Below, piece after piece: positions 30,021 through 40,742 of a stretch of DNA of 64,000 bases. This DNA comes from Cololabis saira (Eukaryota; Chordata; Actinopteri; Beloniformes; Belonidae): NCBI RefSeq assembly GCF_033807715.1, contig NC_084591.1:42930868-42994867 (forward strand), in the 5' to 3' direction. Both the position numbers and the translations under genes were made by a program. The stretch's first letter is position 1. Every line of letters begins with the position of its first letter. Under the pieces are notes generated by a model. It worked only from the letters and a program-made list of their open reading frames with translations, did no database searches and was not told the DNA's origin.

Positions 30021-31030
30021 CACAATTATCTATTGGTACAGTACTTCTCGTCTAAAGGACATTCCGCCAAGGGCTTGTCAATATGTATTTGGACAAATTA
30101 CATTTGAGCTTTTTTAAGATTTGGTTTCAACAGATAGATAATGGATGGGTTTCAACAGGGTTATCCTCCTTGGTCGTCCACTTTGGCTCCACCAGTCAGA
30201 TGCTTTGATCTGACACTGATGTACGCTGGCCTTGGAGTTGATCTTGAATATCTTTTGTTTGTTTTGTTTTGTTTTTAACTTTCTATTATATTAATGGTTA
30301 ATGCTGTAATTGGCAAAACATTTTAAAGTCAAATATATGTGCATTTTAATCTGGCAGCATATGTCAGTTTTCTTTTGGGAAGGTGTGAGCTAGAGTGGGT
30401 GTCATAAACCAGCTCTGTTTGACAGTTTGATCCAATATATTTTATTGACAGGTACAATCCTAATTCTGTCAAGCACTAAAGCCACCGATGTGAAACATGA
30501 AAGGACAGGAAAGATGGACACGACAGTCATGCATGCAGTGTATGCAGTATGGTGATCATGTGATATGCTGTGGTGTACGTGTGGGTGTTTAAGTACTGCA
30601 TTTCTATCATAAGGTACACGTAGGTACATGTGTGCATGCACAGATATGGGTATTTTTAAATGTATATCGATCACTATTCTATCAATGGACTCGTGTTCTA
30701 CACACAGACACACATTTGTGTTTGGATATATGTATCTCTCTGTTTTAAGTTGCATGTCTGACCTATTTGACCTTGAATCTCTCTAAAGCTGATGTGATTG
30801 TCAAAAACTACCAGTTATGTCTCATCTTGTCGAAGGACAGTCTCCCAGAAGCTTTGTGGCTTGTCAACAGGAACATTAAGAAATTCCAGTCTGGTTTTGA
30901 ACAGTTGATACCTCCATGGTTGTCTTCCATTAAGTCCACTTTGGTTCAAGCAGTGATGGAAGGCGTTATCAGACACTGCTGTAACTTGACTTAAGAGTTG
31001 ATTTTGAATGTGTTTGTAAATTGTTCTGGG
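30021..31030. other. Unassigned spacer
   Basis: Includes two weakly similar stretches (30150-30245 and 30895-31015) that may be old LINE 3' sequence. Nothing firmer. Confidence 0.35.
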
Positions 31031-31039
31031 CTCTTTGGT

Positions 31040-31430
31040 TTCCATTCATAATTTCCATCTCTTCAATTTCAAGACTGAGTACAGAGAACTCGTGGAGTGT
31101 TTTGTGGCATGGTGTGGGAACAATCATCTCATCTTGAATGTGACCAAGACAAAGGAGATGATTGTGGATTCAAAGAGAGTCAGGACTAAGTTGTTTAAAT
31201 TTTCCATCATGGTAGAAGAACTGGAGGTTGTGGAGGAAAATAAATACCTTGGTGTTCACCTGGACAACCGACTGGACTGGAGGTCCAGCACTGGTGCTGT
31301 TTATAAGAAAGGACTGAGCAGACGTTACTTCCCTGAGGAAGATGTTGTCTATCTTCACACCGTTTGTTGTAGAGAGTTCAACGACATCAGCAGTCATCTG
31401 TTGGAGGAGCAGCATCAGAGCCAGTGATTT
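31040..31430 (+). mobile_element. LINE reverse transcriptase fragment
   Basis: Reads YRELVECFVAWCGNNHLILN, then TKTKEMIVDSKR and ENKYLGVHLDNRLDWRSSTG. This is the region downstream of the RT active site in the same LINE family as 14.5 and 49.5 kb. Both ends are cut. Confidence 0.8.
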
Positions 31431-31458
31431 AAAGAAACAAACTTGTAGCCTAAATGTA

Positions 31459-32205
31459 GTTAGGGCCCGAGTACTTACAGTGCAAAGGCCCTATTGTATC
31501 TGTAGGAATTTGTTTTTCCTCGTTTTTTTTTTCCTCCTTCCAACGAAATGAGGGCCTTTTTCCCCCCTAAACGTGCCCCAAAAGTCACCAAATTTTGCAC
31601 CAAGCCAGGCCTGGTGAAAAATGTGATATTTAATGGTTTGCATTAATGGGCGTGGCCTAATGGCTCAACAGCGCCCCCTAGAAAACTTTGTGCCTCAAGC
31701 CCCACAATACCGTTTAACGTACATGCACGAAAATCGGTACACACCTGTATCATGTCGCAACTTAAAGAAAAGTCTCTTGGCGCCATGGCCCAAACCCAAC
31801 AGGAAGTCGGCCATTTTCAATTAATCGTGTCATTTTGGCGCAATTTATGCCATTTCTTCGGCAGTTAATGCGGCCCGAACCGTAACGTGCACCCAGGTTG
31901 TTATACATCAAAATGTGCGTCTCCATCCTCCGACACCACGCTTGAGTTTTCTCAGTCAAAAGCGTTACCGTGGCGACGATAGACGCAAAAAGCGTGCCCA
32001 CCCTTCATCTGATTGGTTGATATCTGATAGTTCCTACTTTCTGCCATAACTTTTGAATGGTTTGACATAGAGAGTCGTGGGTGGTGTCATCTGCTAAATG
32101 TCCAGGTCTGAAGAATCTACATGCATGTCATACAAGCTTCCACTGCAGCCTGAACGTGCACAAGGGTGGAGGACCCGTTCATCGCTGCTTGCAGCTTTAA
32201 TTTCA
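31459..32205 (+). repeat. GGGCCCGAG ... GCTTGCAGCTTTAAT dispersed repeat
   Basis: Starts AGGGCCCGAGTACTTACAGT and ends CGCTGCTTGCAGCTTTAAT, a pattern common in fish genomes. Contains GGCGTGGCCTAATGGCTCAA and GCGCCCCCTAG. No coding frame. A piece lies inverted in dld intron 7. Confidence 0.7.
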
Positions 32206-32810
32206 GTTAATATTTGAATAATAATTTAAGTTCATACATTAATTGGTGATTTTATGTTTATTCTGATAAAAAGGTTATTTACAGTATTTACTGATTAAAA
32301 TGTTGAATATTTGTATTTACAATAGGAAAATAATAGTTTGATTGACTGGACTTGAAATAGCATTATGAGTGAGGATACGTTATGTAAGGATCTGTGTGGG
32401 TGGGGCTACCTGAGGAGTTTTTTAACCTCTCACTCACTCTCACTAGCTCTCTTTTTTATTTTCTTATCTTGGATTATGTTTGTACCGTTGTTTATTTTTG
32501 AAGTAAACACTTGAACTGAATCAAGAGGATCCTGTGGAGGTTTTTGTCATTGATGTTGATGTTCAAGAGAATGAGTACAGAGCGTCAAGCTTAAGGCTTC
32601 ATTAATCAGGAACCTACAAAACTGATAACGAAGGCTGGTTCTATCTCTCTCTATCTCTCTCTCTAAGGATGATTGTGTAAAGGAGGATACTTTATTAAAT
32701 TAAGAAGATCATGGACAACCCTGAGCATCTTCTTCACAACACAGTAATTCCACAACGTCTTCAGTCAGAGGCTTCTGTGGATCTACTGCAACACAGACAA
32801 CTACAGGAGA
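32206..32810. other. Unassigned spacer
   Basis: Includes a CTCTCTATCTCTCT run near 32643-32664; otherwise nothing recognised. Confidence 0.4.
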
Positions 32811-33372
32811 TCCTTCAGACTGGAGGAGATCCTTTAGATTGCTGCAGGAGATCCCTTAAATTGCTGGAGGAGATCCTTTAGATTGCTGGAGGAGATCCTT
32901 TAGATTGCTGGAGGAGATCCTTTAGATTGCTGGAGGAGATCCTTTATATTGCTGCCTGGAGGAGATCCTTTAGATTGCTGCAGGAGATCCTTTAGATTGC
33001 TGGAGGAGATCCCTTAGATTGCTGGAGGATATCCTTTAGATTGCTGGAGGAGATCCTTTAGATTGCTGGAGGAGATCCTTTAGATTGCTGGAGGAGATCC
33101 TTTAGATTGCTGGAGGAGATCCTTTAGATTGCTGCAGGAGATCCTTTAGATTGCTGGAGGAGATCCCTTAGATTGCTGGAGGATATCCTTTAGATTGCTG
33201 GAGGAGATCCTTTAGATTGCTGGAGGAGATCCTTTAGATTGCTGGAGGAGATCCTTTAGATTGCTGGAGGAGATCCTTTAGATTGCTGGAGGAGATCCTT
33301 TAGATTGCTGGAGGAGATCCCTTAAATTGCTGGAGGAGATCCTTTAGATTGCTGCAGGAGATCCTTCAGACC
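32811..33372. repeat. 22-bp minisatellite, about 25 units
   Basis: The unit is close to GATTGCTGGAGGAGATCC plus TTTA (22 bp). Variants GCAGGAG, GATATCC and CCCTTAG recur in the same order 154 bp apart (7 x 22). It contains in-frame stops and is not coding. Confidence 0.97.
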
Positions 33373-34773
33373 GCTGCATATAAGTCTTGCCTTTGCTTTC
33401 TCTGGTCCATGTTCAGGGTGGTCAACACCAAACCACTAAACAGCACAGTGACAACTTTCAACCCTTTAAATAGCTACACTGATTGAAGACACCTGAGATT
33501 TTCATTACAGGACATATACAGTACTGAGCGTAAAGTCTGTTTTAATTTCAAACATTTGTGGTTCAAATCCCTTTTTGTTTTTTGTAGGAACGTCCAAGGC
33601 TCCAATAAAAGTAAATGAAGTAAATTCTAAGACGTTTATGTGAAAGGTACTAATAATCACTACTTTTGGAAGATATCCATTCATCTGTTTTATTTTAAAG
33701 AAAAAAACACATACACATAATCATGAGATAAAGATATTTTTATTTAAAAGCTTAACATTCTGGTTTTTAAAACATTACTCAAACAAATTTCTAACTTTCA
33801 AACAAAACTTTTCTTTAAATCACCTTGTTCTCAAATCCTGTACAGGTTTAAATCTAAACAAAGTTACTTTTTTGGTTCATGATTCCATCCTTTTTTTCAT
33901 TAACTTGAACAGGAAATAAAGAAATAAAGTGCTCCGTTCTGCATTGCATATATAGTATATGATAAGCATTGTTTGTGGGTGAACGACAAACACACTGTAA
34001 ATAGCTTAGAACATCCAAAGAGGTTAAAAAGCCAGTAAATAAGAGCAGAGTAATTATAAGTAATTGAATCAATTGTGTGAGAAAATACAGTCAGCATAGC
34101 TGCGACACAGGAAATAAAGTGTCATCACAGAAAGGTTCTTTTAATATAAAATGTCACCTTTGAATGCACCAAAAAGAAAACTATGATTTATCCATCCACA
34201 CTCAGATTTAAACACAGCAAGTGGAAAGAATCAATTAAATATACACCTATGACTATAACATTAGTTAAAAGTGACAGCTTTTTTTGTAATTCCCCCAGAG
34301 GCCAGACACAGCTGCCCTTTACTTTTGAGACACGCTGGTTTAGCACTTATATAACCTGTTCACACATAACAAGACAAAAGTTATACATTACATTCAATAA
34401 GCATATACACTGTGCAATATGTTAGACGAGAAAACTCTCAGTCTATCTTTGTGTTCTGTCTTCTACCCACTTGTGTGTGTTATGCAGGTGTTTGAGTTGA
34501 AGCAACAGAGGGATTATAGAGTTGTGCTGGCCACCTGCTGCTGGGATTGTCCTTTTTATAAAGCTGTTATGGGTTTGGCCCACTGATGTAATGAGACAGG
34601 GCAGCATGCAGGAGGACACAAAGACACAACTAGATATTTGGCTACTGCTTTCGTATAATTGAATATCAAGTACATCTGCAACAAGTGTCCTTTGACACAG
34701 TTAATATCACCGCCTGGATTTAAGACTTAAACATGATATTCTGAAGCTTTTGCATACAAGTCAGTGGCTACAC
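33373..34773. other. Unassigned spacer
   Basis: AT-rich unique-looking DNA. No gene recognised. Confidence 0.4.
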
Positions 34774-35313
34774 CAGGGGTCGGCAACCCAAAATGTTGAA
34801 AGAGCCATATTGGACCAAAAACACACAAAAAAATGTCTGGAGCCGCAAATAATGAAAAGTCTTGTATCAGCCTTAGAATGAAGGCAACACATGCTGCATG
34901 TATCTATATTAGTTATAACTGGGGGAAGATTTTTTTTTCATTATGCACTTCGAGAAAAAATTTGAAATGTGGAGAAAAAAGTCAAAATTTCGAGAAAAAA
35001 GTCGAAATGTCAAGATTAATATTGTGATACAATCTTGAGAAAAAAGTTGAAATGTTGATAAAAAAAATCTAAATGTCAAGAAAAAAGTCAAAATGTCGAG
35101 AAAAAAGTCAAAATTTCGAGAAAAAAGTCGAGGAAAAAGGAAGAAAAAAAGAGAAAAAAGGAAAAAAACAGAAAAAAAGAAGAAAAAGGAAAAAAGAAAG
35201 AAAAAAAAGAAAAAAAGGAAAAAAAAGGTCAAACATTTTCTAAAAAGCTCCAGGAGCCACTAGGGCGCTCAAGAGCCGCATGCGGCTGTAGAGCCGCGGG
35301 TTGCCGACCCCTG
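34774..35313. mobile_element. hAT-type MITE, GTCGGCAACC family, copy D
   Basis: CAGGGGTCGGCAACCC to GTTGCCGACCCCTG, flanked by ggctacac (34766-34773) and ggctagac (35314-35321), 7 of 8 matching. Interior GAGAAAAAAGTC array and an A/G-rich run. Confidence 0.9.
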
Positions 35314-35776
35314 GGCTAGACCAAAGTAATGCGCTGCGCGGTGAAAACGTATTATTTTTCACTTAAACATTATGAGTTATTCTTAGTGTTCTCAATCATA
35401 ATAAGGACCTATTTTTGATTTCCAAACTTGTTTTTGTGTGAAGTATTTTAGAATGAACAGACTCGGCCAGTTTGTTGTTTTAGTGCTTTTACATTTGTCT
35501 GCTGGATTCGACACTGTTGACCACCGCATTTTAATTTCTCATCTGTGTGGGCATTAGGGGTGTCGCCCTCAATTGGTTCAGATCCAATCTAACTAATAGG
35601 AGTTTCTGTGTAAAAGTCAACAACTTTATGTCTTCCACAGTTTCTCTTCCACGTGGGGTCCCATCTGGCTCTGTTTTAAGGAAACACGGTATTTCATTTC
35701 ATTTTTATGATGGTTTGCCGGATCCATTTTCCCTTGGTACAAAACAACACAGTCCAGTAACTCACACACTGCCTTA

Positions 35777-36255
35777 AGGTGCGGGTATGCTTCTGCGTCA
35801 CACACACGCAGAGCACACGGCGCACCCGTGACGCCGTCACGAATCGTTCAGAGTTCTCCGTCTCTCCATTTGGTTGCGGTGCAGTACCCCCCGCGGCCAC
35901 TAGTTAGCGATCTTTTTCTGAATGGTTTATCCGACTTTTTCCGGTCACAGTAAATCAAAGAAATAAGGACAACTATTGTGCAAAAAACAAAAACAAAAAA
36001 AATCACATATAAACGAAGAAAAAAGCCCTGGAAGTTCACTACTGATTCAAACCGGAAACCGGAAATGCTTCGCTTTCAAACGAACCAATCACAGCCCTCT
36101 CGGTCTGCATGTGGTCGGCGTCTCCTCGACGCGTAGTTACAATTTTCGGGAGGTGCACGTCACTGACGGCGCATGTGACGGCGTGTCCTCTGCGTGTACA
36201 AAAACCACACGCCGTAGACACGGCGTCGTTTTGACGCAGAAGCATAATTCAGCCT
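35777..36255. mobile_element. PIF/Harbinger-like MITE inside the LINE
   Basis: AGGTGCGGGTATGCTTCTGC to GCAGAAGCATAATTCAGCCT, with TTA at 35774-35776 and 36256-36258. CGACGC- and GGCGTG-rich arms like the copies at 16.0 and 24.25 kb. Confidence 0.87.
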
Positions 36256-36286
36256 TTAATGACATTAAAGCCTGGCTTTCACTTAA

Positions 36287-36626
36287 AGGAGCTTGAGGCC
36301 GGATTGAGGCAGAATTTATGAAAAGAATTCGTATACGTTTTAAGTTTTCTAGTAATAATGTCAGATGAAGCGTTCCAAACCCAAAAGAATGATCCCTCTA
36401 GTGTATCTCTCCGTTGCCTTGAACAGGCTGTGTGCTGCAAAATGTGCTGCAATTCGGTCCCGATTTTCCCGCGCTGGGCTGCGGATGTGACGTCACATGA
36501 CGCTGCATGCACGTTCTCCCCGTTCTCCCGTGCCGGCTTCACTGTTGGCTGCAGTACCCCCGACGGCCGTCGTGGTGAAGGGTGGCGCTAGAGAGTCTCA
36601 TTTCTTAAAAGGAGCCTCATGCTCCT
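36287..36626. mobile_element. TTAA-targeting element with AGGAGCTTGAGGC ends
   Basis: The left end AGGAGCTTGAGGC and right end GCCTCATGCTCCT are near-inverted, flanked by TTAA at 36283-36286 and 36627-36630. 340 bp, non-coding. The first six bases match the element at 6892, the interior does not. Confidence 0.8.
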
Positions 36627-37315
36627 TTAACTTCCTTAGCCCAAATGAGGAAAAGACAGAAGTTATGTTGTTTGGACCGAGTTGCTGTCCCTCCCCCAAC
36701 ATAAATCTTGGCTCACTGTCATTTTATCTCAGGGACTCTGTCATCAATCTGAGGGTTAAATTTGAATACAATTTAATTTTCTTATTTTCTTATCACTGTA
36801 TGTAGGCATTAGGCAGACATCACTTCCATACTTCCCTTCACTGGCTCCACTGGTTCCTTTTGCACTACAGAATACATTTTAAACTTTTGTTATTTGTTTT
36901 TAAATGCTTGAACAACCTTGTTCCACTATATTTATCTGATCTACTTCAGCCTTAATGCCCACCCCGATCCTTATGATCAGCTAAAACAAGCCTGAACCTC
37001 AGAGGTGACAGAGCATGGAACAATCTACCCTTGAGTGTTAGACACGCTTCCTCTTTTCCGGTTTTTAAATTTCTTTTAAAAGTTTTTAAAATACATTTTT
37101 AAATAAAAAGTGTGTTTAAAAAAACACTTTTATTCCTTGGCTTTGAACACACAAGATATTATCTTGTATGGCACTTTAAAATGCACCTCCTGTGAACCTG
37201 TTATGTTATTTTTTTTTCATGTTTGTGCTTATTTTCTTAACTCACTTTTGTCTTAATGTACAGCACTTTGTGGTTTTTGAGACGTGCTATACAAATAAAT
37301 GTGATTGATTGTATT

Positions 37316-38407
37316 ACAGTTGTTCTTGACAATGAGAAATGTGAAGTGTTACCAGCTTCACTTTAATATGAATGGCTTGTTTAATGAATAATGTGCATGT
37401 TATATTAAGTGCAACAAGTAGTAAAACCCATTTGACCTTTTTCACATTTATCCTGAGTTTACTTAAGCAAGGTCTGAGAAGACTTCTTTTCAGAATGAGT
37501 TGATCACGTGAAGCACAGCTTATTCGGGTCCCTTTGAGACCTGCTGACAGCCAAATTCAATTAAAACATGATCCCAACAACCCGGCAAACATTCCCTACC
37601 ACTCTCTGAGAAACATTGGCTTTCAAAGTCAATTGTGTCTGATGTGAAGAGTTGGCCTTCATGTGCCCGTCTGGAGCCTTTCACGTGTTAAAATAAGCAT
37701 CCCCCCCCTCTTTCCCCGAGTCGACATGAGCAAAATGAGTGCTGAGAAAAGCCAAAGACAGCTTCCATTTGAAAACTGGCAAGCCTCAGGTCTTGTGCCT
37801 ATGTGACACTATGGCCCATTACAAAAGACAGTCCTTTCTCCGGCTTAAGAATGACAAAGAGAATAGAAAAGAGGTGGAGCATGATGCAGAGGAGGGAGGA
37901 TTTCAGATGGGGGGAAAAAAAGAGCGTATTGCTTTTGAAATTGGACCGGCACAGATGCGTGGGGCAGGAGGATTAGGCTGCGGGTGACATTCACACAACT
38001 CAACTCTCCCTCGGTAGCCCCTTTCCCACTATGCAGCGCTGAGTTTATTGAGGCTGAGCCAGGCCAGTTGCTTTCTCATTGTCACGTCCAGTGCTTAACA
38101 GCACCGATTGAGGCGGCCCTGACCCCTGGATTTCTGGCCTTCACTTTTTTGTGCAGCCAAGCAGGGCTTAATGAAGCTGGAGGCAGTGTCAAGATAGAAG
38201 CAGACTTTTAAATTTGAGCCCCTCTAGTTTATTTTATGACTCTCATGATATGGCTTACTTCGGTTATAACTGTGGTTATAAATTGTCACAGATATGGCAG
38301 ATTCAAGTTTTTACTCCAGTTGCCTTTTACGTCATCTCTCTGCCTTTTCTCGGCCACTCCTTTTTCACTTACTTGTGTGTAGTGATGGACAGGCCGCTCT
38401 TTTCAGT
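37316..38407. other. Unassigned spacer
   Basis: Unique-looking and more GC-balanced than its surroundings. Could hold conserved non-coding sequence; nothing provable by eye. Confidence 0.4.
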
Positions 38408-38412
38408 TTATC

Positions 38413-38756
38413 TGTTGTGGTATGGTTTTTAAAGGACCCAAGTGCAGGGAGAGAGAGGGAGGCCAGAGGCAGGAGTTCTCAAAAACAAAAGGATTTAATC
38501 CAAAAAAGGCAAAACACAAGGCGCTGCAGAGCAGGATAAACAAAAACCAGGAACAGGGAAAACCGACGAGGAGACATGGAGGGAAGAACCAGTACGGACC
38601 GACAGGGAACCAAGGAATGACAAGACAAGATATACTGAGGGGATAACGAGACAAGACGAGACACAGGTGTGGACACAATCAGGGCAGATGGGACACAGGT
38701 GGGGCAAGACAGAACTGAAAGTTACAAACACTGGGGGGAAGTGTCAAACCCTGACA
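38413..38756 (-). repeat. 3' LTR (344 bp)
   Basis: Identical to the 5' LTR as far as I can compare by eye. Its outer edge touches the ttatc target duplication. Confidence 0.92.
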
Positions 38757-38758
38757 GT

Positions 38759-38769
38759 ACCCCCCCCTC
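38759..38769 (-). promoter_or_regulatory. Polypurine tract next to the 3' LTR
   Basis: Minus sense GAGGGGGGGGT, three bases from the 3' LTR, as required for plus-strand priming. A second copy with its 25-bp flank sits at 39572-39604 inside the ORF. Confidence 0.75.
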
Positions 38770-40726
38770 AAGGGACAGATCCCAGATGTCCCCAGAGTCC
38801 TAACCCAGGGTGGGCGGAGGGGGCCTGGAGGAGGGCCCAGGCCACACACGGCCAAAGCTCCGGGGGCCGCCCTCGGGACCGAGCAGACCAGCGAGAGAGC
38901 TCGGGGGGGCGTCCCCGAGGCCTAGGCCTGGGTCTTGGCGGGGGGCGTGACGGGGATTCTTGGCGTGGCTCGGGGACTTGACAGGGCTCGGGAACCTGAC
39001 GGGGCTCGGGAACCTGACGGGGCTCTGGGACCGCCTCAGGAACCGAGGGCTGCGGGACCGCCTCAGGAACCGAGGGCTGCGGGACCGCCTCAGGAACAGA
39101 GGGCTGCGGGACCGCCTCAGGATCCGGAGTCGGGGCTGGCAGGAGGCGGGGAGCCGGAGTCGGGGCTGACAGGAGGCGGGGAGCCGGAGTCGGGACTGAC
39201 AGGAGGCGGGGAACCGGAACAGGAGCAGACAGGATGCGGGGAACCGGAACAGGAGCAGACAGGATGCGGGGAACCGGAACAGACAGGATGCGGGGAACCA
39301 GAACAGGAGCAGACAGGATGCGGGGAACCGGAACAGGAGCAGACAGGATGCGGGGAGCCGGCGTCGGGGGGCAGAGGATCCCCGGAGCTGCCCGAGTGGG
39401 GACCCGGGTCCGTGGCGCTGGCTGCGGGGGTACCCGGATCCGAGGTGCCGGCTGCGGGGGTACCCGGGTCCGAGGTGCCGGCTGCGGGGGTACCCGGGTC
39501 CGAGGTGCCGGCTGCGGGGGTACCCGGGTCCGAGGTGCCGGCTGCGGGGGTACCCGGGTCCGGGGCGCTGGCCCCCCCTCAAGGGACAGATCCCAGATGT
39601 CCCCACAGTCCACATCCAGGGCGGGCTGGGGGGGAACACGGGCCCTCGGAGCTGGCTGAGGGGGGGCACGGGTCCTAGGAGCTGGCTGAGGGGGGGCACG
39701 GGTCCTCGGAGCTGGCTGAGGGGGGGCACGGGTCCTCGGAGCTGGCTGAGGGGGAACACGGGTCCTCGGAGCTGGCTGAGGGGGAACACGGGTCGATGCG
39801 TCCAGGACCACCGCTAGAGCAGGAACAGGGAGCGATGCGTCCAGGACCACCGCTAGAGCAGGAACAGGGAGCGATGCGTCCAGGACCACCGCTAGAGCAG
39901 GAACAGGGAGCGATGCGTCCAGGACCACCGCTGGAGCAGGAACAGGGGGCGATGCGTCCAGGACCACCGCTGGAGCAGGAACAGGGGGCGATGCATCCAG
40001 GACCACCGCTGGAGCAGGAACAGGGGGCGATGCGTCCAGGACCACCGCTGGAGCAGGAACAGGGGGCGATGCATCCAGGACCACCGCTGGAGCAGGAACA
40101 GGGGGCGATGCGTCCAGGACCACCGCTGGAGCAGGAACAGGGGGCGATGCGTCCAGGACCACCGCTGGAGCAGGAACAGGGGGCGATGCGTCCAGGACCA
40201 CCGCTGGAGCAGGAACAGGGGGCGATGCGTCCAGGACCACCGCTGGAGCAGGAACAGGGGGCGATGCGTCCAGGACCACCGCTGGAGCAGGAACAGGGGG
40301 CGATGCGTCCAGGACCACCGCTGGAGCAGGAACAGGGGGCGATGCGTCCAGGACCACCGCTGGAGCAGGAACAGGGGGCGATGCGTCCAGGACCACCGCT
40401 GGAGCAGGAACAGGCTGGGGCTGGCGCTGGCGCCGTCGCTTCCCCTGGGGCTGAGAACCCCCGGGCCCGCCTCGAGCCAGGCGTGTTCCCCAGAAGGGGG
40501 GAACAGGCTGGAATGCGTCCAGGACCACCTCGGGAACAGGAAGAGGTGCGTCCAGGGCCCCCACCGGAACAGGCTGGGGCTGGCGCTGACGCCGTCGCTT
40601 CCCCTGGGGCTGAGAACCCCCGGGCCCGCCTCGAGCCTGGCAGGTTCCCAGAAAGGGGTCCCCATTTTTCTCTGCCTCTCGGCGGAAGAACTCAAAAAGA
40701 GTAATATACTCTCCCGCTGGGTCCAT
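38768..40726 (-). CDS. Pro-rich repeat ORF of the LTR element (652 aa, gag position)
   Basis: Starts MDPAGEYITLFEFFRREAEK, 16 nt after the 5' LTR, and stops at TGA 38768-38770, inside the polypurine tract. Two copies of a basic module GGSQPQGKRRRQRQ are followed by 16 tandem copies of a 13-residue unit (VVLDASPPVPAPA). Then come about 12 copies of TRVPPQPAPR, a series of ILSAPVPVPR / LLSAPTPAPR, four PEAVPQPSV and several PEPRQV, and an Arg/Pro-rich tail. All tandem units are multiples of 3 nt, so the frame survives. No zinc knuckle or protease motif seen. By position it is gag-like, but its function is unknown. Opposite-strand frames over the arrays are also open and are composition shadows. 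Confidence 0.65.
   Translation of the reverse strand: MDPAGEYITLFEFFRREAEKNGDPFLGTCQARGGPGGSQPQGKRRRQRQPQPVPVGALDAPLPVPEVVLDAFQPVPPFWGTRLARGGPGGSQPQGKRRRQRQPQPVPAPAVVLDASPPVPAPAVVLDASPPVPAPAVVLDASPPVPAPAVVLDASPPVPAPAVVLDASPPVPAPAVVLDASPPVPAPAVVLDASPPVPAPAVVLDASPPVPAPAVVLDASPPVPAPAVVLDASPPVPAPAVVLDASPPVPAPAVVLDASPPVPAPAVVLDASLPVPALAVVLDASLPVPALAVVLDASLPVPALAVVLDASTRVPPQPAPRTRVPPQPAPRTRAPPQPAPRTRAPPQPAPRTRAPPQPAPRARVPPQPALDVDCGDIWDLSLEGGPAPRTRVPPQPAPRTRVPPQPAPRTRVPPQPAPRTRVPPQPAPRIRVPPQPAPRTRVPTRAAPGILCPPTPAPRILSAPVPVPRILSAPVLVPRILSVPVPRILSAPVPVPRILSAPVPVPRLLSVPTPAPRLLSAPTPAPRLLPAPTPDPEAVPQPSVPEAVPQPSVPEAVPQPSVPEAVPEPRQVPEPRQVPEPCQVPEPRQESPSRPPPRPRPRPRGRPPELSRWSARSRGRPPELWPCVAWALLQAPSAHPGLGLWGHLGSVP
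38985..39795. repeat. Cluster of 18-, 27- and 30-bp minisatellites
   Basis: Along the + strand: 18-bp units (38985-39030), 27-bp units (39030-39125), 30-bp units of three kinds (39125-39205, 39207-39360, 39415-39560), and a fourth 30-bp kind (39645-39795). One 39207-series unit is 24 bp, a 6-bp in-frame loss. Confidence 0.9.
39796..40420. repeat. 39-bp minisatellite, 16 units (VVLDASPPVPAPA)
   Basis: Sixteen 39-bp units with very few substitutions (CGTCC/CATCC, CTAGAG/CTGGAG, GGGAGC/GGGGGC). The three rightmost in coding order share GGGAGC, so spread has been directional. Confidence 0.95.
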
Positions 40727-40730
40727 GTTG

Positions 40731-40740
40731 GTCGGTCCGT
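40731..40740 (-). promoter_or_regulatory. Putative self-primer binding site ACGGACCGAC
   Basis: Two bases after the 5' LTR the minus-sense strand reads ACGGACCGAC, the exact reverse complement of GTCGGTCCGT at 40924-40933, the predicted first ten bases of the transcript. No TGG-type tRNA primer site is present at this position. Confidence 0.7.
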
Positions 40741-40742
40741 TC

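Larger units (their letters stand above)
35470..37315 (+). mobile_element. L2/CR1-like LINE remnant split by two MITEs
   Basis: Reads AGFDTVDHRILISHL, ALNWFRSNLTNRSFCVKVNN and SLPRGVPSGSVL (RT motifs), is interrupted at 35777-36255 and 36287-36626, then resumes with NEEKTEVMLFG and decayed C-terminal frames. The 3' UTR ends GTGCTATACAAATAAATGTG. Multiple stops. Confidence 0.78.

Noticed and set aside
32811..33372. CRISPR-like array of regular repeats
   Set aside because: Contiguous 22-bp units without spacers, in a vertebrate genome: a minisatellite.
37738..38211. Possible exons of a neighbouring gene
   Set aside because: Balanced composition, but no recognisable peptide with matching splice sites.
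38390..38965. Long + strand and alternative-frame ORFs over the Pro-rich arrays
   Set aside because: Multiple-of-three repeats keep several frames open. Only the minus frame starting at 40726 fits the LTR element's layout.
39796..40420. CRISPR-like 39-bp array
   Set aside because: No variable spacers; the unit is a 13-codon coding repeat.
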